Below are positions 8,371 through 15,701 of a stretch of 64,000 nt of DNA, piece by piece; positions within the stretch are counted from its first letter, which is position 1; each line of letters starts with the position of its first letter. The notes under the pieces are model-generated. The model was not told the origin of the DNA. It saw only the letters and a program-made list of their open reading frames with translations, and ran no database searches. The stretch covers positions 62,001 to 126,000 of the forward strand of contig JAPOQH010000055.1 of NCBI GenBank assembly GCA_026710825.1, written 5' to 3'. The position numbers and the translations under genes were made by a program. The DNA is from Chloroflexota bacterium (GTDB lineage Bacteria > Chloroflexota > Dehalococcoidia > Lucifugimonadales > UBA3495).

Positions 8371-8802
8371 TCACCAAACCCCCAGCTCCACCGGCCCGTC
8401 CTGTCGGAACGTCACCTCGAAGCGCACCGGTTCGCCGGCACGGCTGCTGATCCGGTAGGACAGGCAAACGAACATCCCTGATACTCGGCGTTGTCCAATC
8501 GCGCTGCCCACCGGCCCGTACTCGATGGCAACGGAGCATCCCACGATGGCCGACAGCACCGCATCCGGGCCGATCTCGGGCGTATCGTCCCACCGACCCG
8601 ACAGCGTGAATTCCTGGGCAGCCGCCACGCCGGCCACAGTCCGCGCGGACGTGTCATTCACGCCGGCAACGTCCCGACCGGTGAGCGCCTGTCCCAGCGG
8701 CCCGACGCTCTCCACCCAGGGAGACAGGTCGCGCAACGTACCGCCGGCGTCCGACACGGCGATGTAGCTCCAGCCGGTGCTGGCGTATCCGGTCATCGTC
8801 AC
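8371..8802 (-). CDS. Phage tail tube-like protein
   Basis: A 143-residue beta-rich protein, MTMTGYASTGWSYIAVSDAG, with LRDLSPWVESV and the AAQEFTLSGRWDDTPEIG pattern seen in major tail/tail tube proteins of siphophages. Its start overlaps the stop of the upstream connector gene by 4 nt (ATGA), a typical structural-operon arrangement. Translation may instead begin at the third residue (8796). Function is inferred from size, composition and module order. Confidence 0.6.
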   Translation of the reverse strand: MTMTGYASTGWSYIAVSDAGGTLRDLSPWVESVGPLGQALTGRDVAGVNDTSARTVAGVAAAQEFTLSGRWDDTPEIGPDAVLSAIVGCSVAIEYGPVGSAIGQRRVSGMFVCLSYRISSRAGEPVRFEVTFRQDGPVELGVW

Positions 8803-9653
8803 ACCCCCAGCGCCGCGCCGCGTCGACGGTAGGGCGCGAGCAGCGTCCGGACGGCGGGAGAGATGCCGGTGATCTCTCCCCCATCATCGCCCTCCGGCGG
8901 CCGGAAAGGCGCTGACAACCTCTCGCGCCACCAGACGGCGGCCTGCAGGAGGCACGCTTCCGACACCCCCTTGGGATACCGGTACACGAACACGGGCGCT
9001 CCGATGGCGTGCGCGGTCGCTGCCGTGCCGTTGACGCCGCGCTGGACCGTCAGCGTCAGCATTCCCTGCCCGTCGGCGGCGACACCAACGACGTATAACT
9101 GCTCCTGGTCGAGACGGATGGTGTGTCCCGCCGACAACGCGGATGCGGGTCCCCCGTTGGCGGATACGGTCGCCATGTCGTCCGCCATGCCCACTCCGGC
9201 GTTGCCGCTCACCTGCAACCCCGTATCCTCGCGCACGTCGCTGTATCCCCAGACGCCGTCGACCACCACGCCGGCCCGGCACAGCGGAAACCGGCGACGC
9301 TTGCCCGACGCCAGCAGGATGCGCGTGTAGGGACGTCCGCCCGGCACAGTCGGCGCGGCGTTCAACGGATACAGCAGCCAATCAGACGACGGCCATCCGA
9401 CCCACCTGCCCGACGCTTCCCGCACCCGCACCTCGCTCACAGATACCAGATCCGGCACCGCCAACGACGCCCGGCCGGTCCCATCGAATCGACGCTCACC
9501 CTGCATAGTGGCGAAATGCCGCCCGCAGTAACCATCGATCCAGCGGGACCCGGCCTCGAGCATCCCCAGCAGGCGCGCGTCGTGCGCATCGTCCGGCACA
9601 TTGAGCACCGCCGGCGATTTGAGCGTCGCCAAATCCGCGTATGCGTTTGCCAT
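8799..9653 (-). CDS. Phage head-tail connector-like protein
   Basis: The frame runs up to 9893, but the extra 80 residues are His/Gly/Arg-rich and overlap the capsid gene; ATG at 9653 has GGAGG seven bases upstream and gives MANAYADLATLKSPAVLNVP, 284 residues. The N-terminal helix region (DAHDARLLGMLEAGSRWIDG) followed by RHFATMQGERRFDGTG resembles gp6-type head-tail connector or adaptor proteins. It follows the capsid gene and precedes the tail tube gene, which is the usual place for such a protein. Confidence 0.6.
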   Translation of the reverse strand: MANAYADLATLKSPAVLNVPDDAHDARLLGMLEAGSRWIDGYCGRHFATMQGERRFDGTGRASLAVPDLVSVSEVRVREASGRWVGWPSSDWLLYPLNAAPTVPGGRPYTRILLASGKRRRFPLCRAGVVVDGVWGYSDVREDTGLQVSGNAGVGMADDMATVSANGGPASALSAGHTIRLDQEQLYVVGVAADGQGMLTLTVQRGVNGTAATAHAIGAPVFVYRYPKGVSEACLLQAAVWWRERLSAPFRPPEGDDGGEITGISPAVRTLLAPYRRRGAALGV

Positions 9654-9684
9654 TGATTCCTCCATTCCATCGAATCGTGCCAAC

Positions 9685-9712
9685 GTAGGGGCGAGGCATG
9701 CCTCGCCCCTAC
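9685..9712. repeat. GGGGCGA-type palindrome, copy 1
   Basis: Perfect 28-bp palindrome with arms GTAGGGGCGAGGCA / TGCCTCGCCCCTAC, between the capsid and connector genes. It belongs to a dispersed family in this window that shares GTAGGGGCGA / TCGCCCCTAC ends but varies in the centre. Confidence 0.85.
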
Positions 9713-9730
9713 AACCGGATCGGCTTCTCC

Positions 9731-11062
9731 CTACACGGTGATGTTGTATTGGAGCGCGGTGTGCGTTGCCGACGACCGGGTGCCGGTGCGCTCCATGAAC
9801 GCCAGCCGCATGCTCACCACCATGATGTTCTGACGCTTCTGGATGTCCCGGGTGGTCTCGATCATCAACTCGCGCCGGAACCCCAGCCGCCACTGGGTGC
9901 GGTTCACCACCAGCAGGCGCCCCTTGGTGTTGCTGTTGCCGCCGTCGGTGACCTTGCCGTCGGCGTCCGATTTCGCCATCTGCTCGGACACGATGACGGG
10001 TATGCCGTCAACCTGCGCCAGTTGGCCGTTGAGCAGCGTGGCCTGCGGCCCCAGCTTGTCCAGCGTGCGGAACTCGTCAACGCCCAGCGACTTGATGTAG
10101 GTGCCCACGTCGGCGATATAGGCCAGCTCGGACGGGCGCACCCCGTACTTGCCCAGCCGGCCGCGCACCTCGTTGAACATATCGGCGCTGGGGCCGGCGG
10201 AGTGGTCATTCCCCTGCCCTGTGTTGTCCACCAGCGGCAGGTGCAGCAGCCCGTCGAATCCCAGCAACCAGTGCGCCTTGCCGGCGGTGGACGCGGCGAT
10301 GGTTGCGCCGTCGGCGTTGATGTTGTTCTGCGTTGTGGTGTCGGCGTTGAGCAGCACGTCGTCGATGACCTCAACGGCGTTACGCACCAGAGTGCTGCGC
10401 ACCTCAGCCGCCATGGCGATCACCGCGTCCTCGTCCAGCGTCAGCGACCACGGCACCTCGGCCACCAACTCGCGCGCCGTCAGGGTCTGCCGCGCCGTGG
10501 TCAACGCGGTTTCCGTAGTCGCCGTGTTCTCCGCACCGGGATACCAGGACACGCTGCCCAGTTGCAGCGGGATCTCAAACGGGTTGGTGGGCATGTCAAC
10601 GCGCGTGAACAGCGACGCGACGTGAGTATCCACGTTGATGTCGGCCCACAGCGCGGCGGCCTCGCCGGTGGCGACCAGTTCGTCGCCGCTCCCTGCGGTG
10701 GTGCTGTCCATGGCGGCCTTCAGGTTGGCCTGCCAGTCAGCGAGGAGGCGAGGGTTGGCGTCGCCCGGCTCACGCTGCTGGGACGCCAGCACGCTGCGCA
10801 CGCAGGCCAGGTCCAGCGCGTCCATCCCGTGGTACTTGCCGAACGGAACGCGGGGACGGTCCCCCACGCTGCCGTACCGCGCCAGCATCGCCTGGCGTTC
10901 GCCCGCCCGCTGTTTCTCGGTGATCTCACCCACGGCGCGGCTGAGGCGGGACAGTTCCTCCTGCAGCGGCGGAATGTCCGCGTCCAGCCGTTGGCGGTAG
11001 AAATCGCGCACCTCTGCCACTTCGTTCTTAATGGTTTCCAGTTCCCATGTTGAAAGGGTCAT
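9731..11062 (-). CDS. HK97-family phage major capsid protein
   Basis: The frame opens at 11122, but ATG at 11062 (AAAGGAG 12 bases upstream) gives MTLSTWELETIKNEVAEV, 443 residues. The first about 60 residues form a charged helical delta-domain-like region (RQRLDADIPPLQEELSRLSR), as in HK97-type capsids that are trimmed by the prohead protease encoded just upstream. The body contains VATGEAAALWADI, VPWSLTLDEDAV and the C-terminal RRELMIETTRDIQKRQNIMVV, a conserved closing pattern of HK97-fold capsids. The sequence is uninterrupted, so the structural module is not simply decayed. Confidence 0.85.
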   Translation of the reverse strand: MTLSTWELETIKNEVAEVRDFYRQRLDADIPPLQEELSRLSRAVGEITEKQRAGERQAMLARYGSVGDRPRVPFGKYHGMDALDLACVRSVLASQQREPGDANPRLLADWQANLKAAMDSTTAGSGDELVATGEAAALWADINVDTHVASLFTRVDMPTNPFEIPLQLGSVSWYPGAENTATTETALTTARQTLTARELVAEVPWSLTLDEDAVIAMAAEVRSTLVRNAVEVIDDVLLNADTTTQNNINADGATIAASTAGKAHWLLGFDGLLHLPLVDNTGQGNDHSAGPSADMFNEVRGRLGKYGVRPSELAYIADVGTYIKSLGVDEFRTLDKLGPQATLLNGQLAQVDGIPVIVSEQMAKSDADGKVTDGGNSNTKGRLLVVNRTQWRLGFRRELMIETTRDIQKRQNIMVVSMRLAFMERTGTRSSATHTALQYNITV

Positions 11063-11123
11063 AAATTTGCAAACTCCTTTGCATTTAGAGTCGGTTTTTT
11101 TGAGTTTCGGTGTCTTCGGCAAG

Positions 11124-11151
11124 GTGGGGGCGAATGATTATTCGCCCCTAC
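11124..11151. repeat. GGGGCGA-type palindrome, copy 2
   Basis: 28-bp near-palindrome beginning GTGGGGGCGAATGA and ending TTATTCGCCCCTAC, in the space between prohead protease and capsid genes. Confidence 0.8.
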
Positions 11152-11173
11152 AGTCGGCGGACGGTTTGGTTTT

Positions 11174-11199
11174 GTAGGCGTGAGGCATGCCGCGCCTAC
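11174..11199. repeat. Shorter palindrome related to the GGGGCGA family
   Basis: GTAGGCG and CGCCTAC arms around a GGCATGCC-containing centre. It overlaps the last codons of the prohead protease gene, so that protein's C-terminus ends within the repeat. Confidence 0.6.
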
Positions 11200-11948
11200 G
11201 GGCGCATCCCGCGCAGCAATCCCACCACCTGATCGACTGATCCCATGCGGCTCGTCATCAACGCGCCCCGGTTGGCCGGCACGTGCACCGCGCTGATCTC
11301 CAGCAGTTCCTGCTCCAGGAACCGGATGCCCAGGAACGCGCCGGTGCGGGCATCCCGCCGCTCCTCGAAGCGCAGCGGCCTGAACCCCACGGACACGCCC
11401 TGCTGGTAGCCCTGGCGATACAGGCCCTCGACCTCCCGGGCGAACTCGGTTGGCGCGAACTCCAGGCGGGCCAGCAGTGCGTCGCCGTCCCACCACACCG
11501 ACTGCGTCCGCCCGATGGCAGGCCGGCGGTAATCGTGGGCCCACAGCACCACCGGGTTATCGCGGTAGGCATCCAGCCGCCAACCCTCCGGCGCGACCGT
11601 ATCGCCGTGCCGGTCCACCGCGCCCGTGGACGCCACGAACGTCAGCGCGCCGCCAGCATCGCGCTGGTGGACACTGCGCCCTTCGACAGGATCAGGGTTA
11701 GCGGCCTCCCGACCGTGGCCAACACCATCCCGCCCAGGACGAGCACCATCCCACTCACGACGAGCACCATCCCACTCGTGGTGGGCATCATCCCGCTCGT
11801 GGTGAGCCTGTCGAACCACGGCATCCGCCAGCGTTCCCCACTTGCACACCATCGGCGCATCGCCGACGCCGCGAGCGTGGGCGGCCAACGCGCGGAGCAG
11901 CGCGGCCCGGCTATGCGTCGAATCGGGCCACCGGCCGTCATTCATCAT
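11196..11948 (-). CDS. HK97-family prohead protease with in-frame repeat insertion
   Basis: ATG at 11948 has AAGGAGG five bases upstream (MMNDGRWPDSTHSRAAL). The family pattern begins at about residue 101 with LTFVASTGAVDRHGDTV, continues through the NPVVLWAHDYRRPAIG segment containing the catalytic His, and closes with LLEISAVHVPANRGALM containing the catalytic Ser strand. It matures the capsid by cleaving scaffold regions. Residues about 44-92 (VVRQAHHERDDAHHEWDG ... NPDPVEGRSV) are a translated dispersed repeat inserted in frame. The gene heads the structural module; no portal or terminase gene precedes it. Confidence 0.85.
   Translation of the reverse strand: MMNDGRWPDSTHSRAALLRALAAHARGVGDAPMVCKWGTLADAVVRQAHHERDDAHHEWDGARREWDGARPGRDGVGHGREAANPDPVEGRSVHQRDAGGALTFVASTGAVDRHGDTVAPEGWRLDAYRDNPVVLWAHDYRRPAIGRTQSVWWDGDALLARLEFAPTEFAREVEGLYRQGYQQGVSVGFRPLRFEERRDARTGAFLGIRFLEQELLEISAVHVPANRGALMTSRMGSVDQVVGLLRGMRP
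11673..11819 (-). repeat. VRQAHHER/DPVEG-type dispersed repeat inside prohead protease gene
   Basis: Read leftward the DNA opens GTGGTTCGACAGGCTCACCA and closes with a CCTGTCGAAGGGC arm, the two ends of the palindromic repeat seen complete at 40479-40540. Between them are degenerate tandem copies of a 21-nt unit encoding HHEWDGA / RREWDGA. The whole tract stays in frame with the protease. Confidence 0.8.
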
Positions 11949-12005
11949 CGCAACCTCCTTGCATAAAGCGCCGGCGCGATGGCGAATCGGAGTACGGCAG
12001 ACAGC

Positions 12006-12030
12006 AAAAAGCCGGCGAAACCGACCCGGC
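12006..12030 (-). terminator. Possible leftward terminator
   Basis: Read leftward, GCCGGGTCGGTTTCGCCGGC forms a short hairpin followed by TTTTT. It sits immediately after direct repeat copy A and before the prohead protease gene, so it could end a short upstream transcript. Confidence 0.5.
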
Positions 12031-12076
12031 ATCAGGTCAGTCCCACCGGCAAGCGTTTGATTGATTTAGTTCAGGT
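12026..12076. repeat. Direct repeat copy A flanking hicBA
   Basis: A 22-bp block starting CCGGCATCAGGTCAGTCCCA is identical to 12796-12817, and a further 28 bp ending GATTTAGTTC are similar. The two copies are in the same orientation and bracket the HicBA genes. Confidence 0.8.
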
Positions 12077-12185
12077 TAACGCGGAGGCCGCGGGAGGGTC
12101 AATGGGGCGGTGTCACTGGCGCAAAAATTTGTCCGAATCTGCTATGCGCTACAATGACCCTAACTGGTTACTCTGAGGCTGTACG

Positions 12186-12524
12186 ATGGTTGAAGCTGCC
12201 CGCGAATCAATCCAGGTTTTTCACATCGCGACCCAGGGGGCGTTGGACTTCGCGATCATCCTCAACTGCAATTACAACCGCGAGGGTGATCAGTGGGTCG
12301 GCATCTGCGACGAACTGGGAACGTCGACCTTTGCCGATACGCTCGAAAAGACCCGTTCCGAGTTGCAGCAAGCCATACAGTTGCAACTGAACGAGGTGGA
12401 ACGCATCACAGATATACGAGACTACCTCGCCGATAATGAAGTTGCGATTCAACCAGTCAGTCAACTCCGACAGGGCGGATTTGCCGTTGCGGTAGGTAGC
12501 AATCTTGAATATCTCGGGGCGTGA
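12186..12524 (+). CDS. hicB: HicB-like antitoxin
   Basis: A 112-residue protein whose middle (DFAIILNCNYNREGDQWVGI ... CDELGTSTFADTLEKTRSELQQA) fits the HicB partial-RNase-H-like antitoxin fold. It overlaps the downstream HicA gene by 20 nt. Antitoxin-first order is the reverse of the E. coli hicAB arrangement but is common elsewhere. A weak promoter (TTGTCC, 15 bp, TACAAT) lies just upstream near 12128-12154; no strong ribosome binding site is visible. The pair lies between two direct repeats, suggesting acquisition as a unit. Confidence 0.75.
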   Translation: MVEAARESIQVFHIATQGALDFAIILNCNYNREGDQWVGICDELGTSTFADTLEKTRSELQQAIQLQLNEVERITDIRDYLADNEVAIQPVSQLRQGGFAVAVGSNLEYLGA

Positions 12525-12744
12525 GTTGATCCGATTGCTCGAGCGGGATGGGTGGGTGCGGGGGCGCCGCGCCAATCACGGCATTTTCCTTTACAAGCAA
12601 TTTGCAGACGAAGGCCGGCCACGTACTACCGTAATCCCAGACAAATCCGCTCCGCTGCCCACCGGAACGCTGGGCGCAATCCTCGGCCCAAAACAGACCG
12701 GTATCGGCCGGGCCGGACTGCAAGTGCTTATTGACGCAGAATAG
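12505..12744 (+). CDS. hicA: HicA-like mRNA interferase toxin
   Basis: A 79-residue basic protein with the HicA layout: SGRELIRLLERDGWVRGRR (helix 1 and first strand), the catalytic His in RRANHGIFLYK, RTTVIPDKSAPLPTGTLGAI (the strand, then the G-T-L helix), and a hydrophobic end. HicA enzymes cleave mRNA and are neutralised by HicB. It overlaps hicB by 20 nt, implying coupled translation. Confidence 0.78.
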   Translation: MNISGRELIRLLERDGWVRGRRANHGIFLYKQFADEGRPRTTVIPDKSAPLPTGTLGAILGPKQTGIGRAGLQVLIDAE

Positions 12745-13085
12745 ACGCGCACTGGGTACCAACCTCATACGCTGTCAAAAACAGGCAGGACCACTCCGGC
12801 ATCAGGTCAGTCCCACCAGCAGTTGTTTCGTGTGATTTAGTTCGGGTCATGGAAAGGCGGACGGCAGCATCAACTGTGGGCGGGGTCCCCGAGTGGCACC
12901 TGCTGGCAAACATTGGGGTGTCTCATCCTTTCTGGTGTTGGAACACACGCTGCCTGCGGATACTGCCACTAACCCTAAATGAATACACTACACAAGCATG
13001 TATTCTGGACAAATAGCCCCGACGGTTGGAGCGAATAGGCTGGTCGAAGCAGGACCAAATGCTTCTCGGCGATTCCATTTACGGT
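12745..13085. other. Intergenic stretch containing direct repeat copy B
   Basis: 341 bp between hicA and a leftward membrane-protein gene. It contains the second direct repeat (12796-12847) and becomes AT-richer from about 12950. I see no supported gene. Confidence 0.6.
12796..12847. repeat. Direct repeat copy B flanking hicBA
   Basis: 22 bp identical to copy A at 12026-12047, followed by a diverged stretch ending GATTTAGTTCGGGT. As with copy A, reading leftward the repeat is followed by a weak hairpin and TTTTT (near 12779). Confidence 0.8.
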
Positions 13086-13748
13086 TCACTTACGATTCCT
13101 CCGTCTTCGTCCGAAATCAGGTCGCCTGCTTGACGTCATAGTGTTACTTGTCCGGTTGCCACTCGTTTGTTGTTGTGCATGCGGTTCAGTCGCCACGTAT
13201 AACGGATTTTCTTGGTATTCAAACCGATTGTGCCATAACGAAATGATCGAAATCCTGCTGGATAGATTTTGTGCGGCAGCAGTGACGAGGCCTGCCGCAG
13301 CAGTGATACCAAGGATGCCATTGTTTCCCATTTGCATTGCTGGGCTTTGAGGTTCAGCCGCCAGATTCGACAAATACCCTGCGACCGCCATCGTTGCCGC
13401 GAAAGTTACTATCGAGAGACTTTCGTTGCCCCATTTGAAGTTTTGCAAATGTTTCGGGACCACCGCTCCGGTTCGCGATTCGAACATCATCGCCGCCCAT
13501 TTACCCACCATAGGTCCCAAAAAAAGTGTGGTAATCCACCGCCAAACGACCTTGGCAAATAAGAGTATGCCAGCGGTCAGCAAATAATTCCAAGGAGGCA
13601 ACATAGACGCGCTCAACCATAGCACTAAGGCTGCCGACGTGAGCCCGATACTTCCACCTGCCAATACATTGACCACCAAATTACCTGCAGTCATGATTCG
13701 CGGATGTCTTTCGGCCATTCCAAAAGTTCCAGAGACTCCTTTTTGCAT
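13086..13748 (-). CDS. Membrane protein of unknown function
   Basis: ATG at 13748 is preceded by GAGGTG and is preferred over an upstream GTG at 13760. The product has about four hydrophobic segments: LVVNVLAGGSIGLTSAALVL, YLLTAGILLFAKVVW, LSIVTFAATMAVAGYL and GILGITAAAGLVTAAA, then a hydrophilic tail rich in Ser, Arg and Asn. It is visibly lower in GC than its neighbours, which suggests acquired DNA. I do not recognise a family. Confidence 0.6.
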   Translation of the reverse strand: MQKGVSGTFGMAERHPRIMTAGNLVVNVLAGGSIGLTSAALVLWLSASMLPPWNYLLTAGILLFAKVVWRWITTLFLGPMVGKWAAMMFESRTGAVVPKHLQNFKWGNESLSIVTFAATMAVAGYLSNLAAEPQSPAMQMGNNGILGITAAAGLVTAAAQNLSSRISIISLWHNRFEYQENPLYVATEPHAQQQTSGNRTSNTMTSSRRPDFGRRRRNRK

Positions 13749-13760
13749 TTGATCACCCAC

Positions 13761-14072
13761 CTCAATATTCGGTATAGAATGTCATGCCTAACGCCAACGA
13801 CCTATCGTCAAGGCGCATATCTACTGGCACGCGATAAATGCTAACTATGTAGTAATGATTTTTGAGAATGTCGGCTATTCGCATGGCTGCCTGTTAAATC
13901 GTCCGAAACATACAAAATTGATCGGCCTTCGCAGTATTTGATCAGCAGTCCGTAAGCGATTAGATTACCGTCGATACAGTCGATGTAATTGTGGGCGTTT
14001 ACTCAGTTGTATTCCGGTATGCTGGAGTTTCAAAAACGTCGACGATACCGATCTGGGGACTCGGTTTCGGCG
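13761..14072. other. AT-richer intergenic stretch
   Basis: 312 bp upstream of the membrane gene and downstream of nadB. No ORF, repeat or RNA fold that I can support. Confidence 0.5.
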
Positions 14073-15698
14073 CTACCCCCGCCCCACTACCACGTGCCGC
14101 CGCCATTCCTCCGACGGCTCAGGGAAGTCCTCCCGATAGTGTGCGCCGCGGCTTTCGCGACGCTGCAGCGCGGCCTCCACGATTAGGCGGGACACCACCA
14201 GCATGTTGCGCAGTTCGTGGTCTTCGGCCGTCTCCGGCATGGGCATCGTGCGCTGCCACAGGTTTAGGATGCGCGCCGTCAGCAGCAGACGGGTGCCGTT
14301 GCGCGTGATGCCAGCGTTCCGCCACATCAGGTCCTGCAGGGTCTCGCGGCCGCGTTCCGGCACCGTGGCGCACACCATCGCCCGGTCCGCCAGCGGGATT
14401 CGCACGTTGTCGCCGTCGTCCGGCGCGTAGTCGGGCGCGTTGCCCAGCGTGGCGTCCACCAGGCGGCGCGAGAACACCAGCGTATCCAGCAGCGAGTTGC
14501 TGGCGAGACGGTTCGCCCCGTGCACCGCCGCGCACGCCGTCTCGCCGCAGGCGTACAGGCCGGCGATGTTGGTGCGGCCCCAGGTGTCGATGCGCACGCC
14601 GCCCATCATGTAGTGCGCCGCCGGCGCGACCGGAATCGGCTCCCGTGTGATGTCCAGCCCGTACCGCCGGCACTCGGCGTAGATGGTCGGGAATCGGCTG
14701 GACACCGTGGCCGCCGGCAGATGCGTTATGTCCAGCAGCGCCGGCTCCCCGTCGGCCCGTTCCATCTCGGATGCGATGGCCCGCGACACCACGTCGCGGG
14801 GCGCAAGGTCGGCCATGGGGTGATGCTCCGCCATGAACGGCTGACCCGCGGCGTTGCGTAGCACCGCGCCCTCGCCGCGCATGGCCTCCGACAGCAGGAA
14901 CGACGGCGCAGACTCCAGCCACAGCGCGGTGGGATGGAACTGGTAGAACTCCATGTCCATGACCTCCGCGCCGGCCAGGAACGCCAGCGCGACGCCGTCG
15001 CCGGTCGCAACCTGCGGGTTGGTGGTGTAACGGTACAGTTGGCCCGCGCCGCCCGACGCGACGATCACCACGCTGCTGGCGAAAACCCGCCGTTCATGGG
15101 GAGCCTGCCCTGCGACCAGCCCAGGGTCAGCGGCCTGCCGCTCATGGTGAGCCTGCCCAACCACGTCGCCCATCACCTCCACGCCGGACACCGCGCCGTC
15201 CTCCACGCAGATGCGGATGGCGTGGGTGTACTCCAGCACGGTGATATTGGGCGACGACCGCACCCGCTCCGCCAGCGTGTTCTCGATGTGCTGCCCGGTT
15301 GCATCGCCTCCGGCGTGCAGGATGCGCGGCAGGCTGTGCGCGCCCTCGCGGCCCAGGGCAATCTGCCCGTGCATGGTGTCAAAGGGGACACCCCACTCAA
15401 TGAGCCCGGCGATGCTTTCGGGACCCTGCCCGGTCAGCACGCCCACCGCCTCAGGGTCGCAAAGGCCGGCGCCGGCCTCTAGGGTGTCCCTCTCGTGCAG
15501 CGTCGCCGAGTCGCCCGGGCCAATTGCCGCCGCGATGCCGCCCTGGGCGTAGCGGCTGTTGCAGTCGTCAATGCGCCCCTTGGTCACCACCAGGACACTG
15601 CCGTGCTCTGCGGCCAGGAGCGCGGTGTTCAGCCCAGCGATGCCGCTTCCGATGACTATGTAGTCGTAGCGTGGTGAGTCCAAGTAAAAAGCTCGCAT
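14073..15698 (-). CDS. nadB: L-aspartate oxidase with in-frame repeat insertion
   Basis: The protein (541 residues from ATG at 15698) has the FAD-binding start YDYIVIGSGIAGLNTALLAA, the NadB hallmark SRYAQGGIAAAIG near 48-60, SGGAGQLYRYTTNPQVATGD near 215-234, QFHPTAL, and the active-site region DITREPIPVAPAAHYMMGGV. It oxidises aspartate to iminoaspartate, the first step of NAD synthesis; nadA and nadC are not in the window. Residues about 179-204 (VVGQAHHERQAADPGLVAGQ) are a translated dispersed repeat inserted in a surface loop before the GGAGQLYRY motif. The start lies 4 bp after the TPR gene stop, so the two may be co-transcribed. Confidence 0.93.
   Translation of the reverse strand: MRAFYLDSPRYDYIVIGSGIAGLNTALLAAEHGSVLVVTKGRIDDCNSRYAQGGIAAAIGPGDSATLHERDTLEAGAGLCDPEAVGVLTGQGPESIAGLIEWGVPFDTMHGQIALGREGAHSLPRILHAGGDATGQHIENTLAERVRSSPNITVLEYTHAIRICVEDGAVSGVEVMGDVVGQAHHERQAADPGLVAGQAPHERRVFASSVVIVASGGAGQLYRYTTNPQVATGDGVALAFLAGAEVMDMEFYQFHPTALWLESAPSFLLSEAMRGEGAVLRNAAGQPFMAEHHPMADLAPRDVVSRAIASEMERADGEPALLDITHLPAATVSSRFPTIYAECRRYGLDITREPIPVAPAAHYMMGGVRIDTWGRTNIAGLYACGETACAAVHGANRLASNSLLDTLVFSRRLVDATLGNAPDYAPDDGDNVRIPLADRAMVCATVPERGRETLQDLMWRNAGITRNGTRLLLTARILNLWQRTMPMPETAEDHELRNMLVVSRLIVEAALQRRESRGAHYREDFPEPSEEWRRHVVVGRG
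15087..15164 (-). repeat. VGQAHHER-type repeat inside nadB
   Basis: Read leftward the tract encodes VVGQAHHERQAADPGLVAGQ then APHERR. Two imperfect QAxHER units flank an AADPGLV spacer. The DNA resembles the dispersed GGTGAGCCTGTCGAACCA repeat and keeps the nadB frame open. Confidence 0.8.
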
Positions 15699-15701
15699 CA
15701 C

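Noticed and set aside
9698-11053. 451-residue plus-strand frame opposite the capsid gene
   Set aside because: Codon-shadow ORF; low complexity in Gly, Arg, His and Val, and it starts inside a palindromic repeat.
11701-11820. CRISPR-like array in the repeat tract
   Set aside because: Units are 21 nt with no unique spacers and lie in a coding frame; it is a degenerate dispersed repeat.
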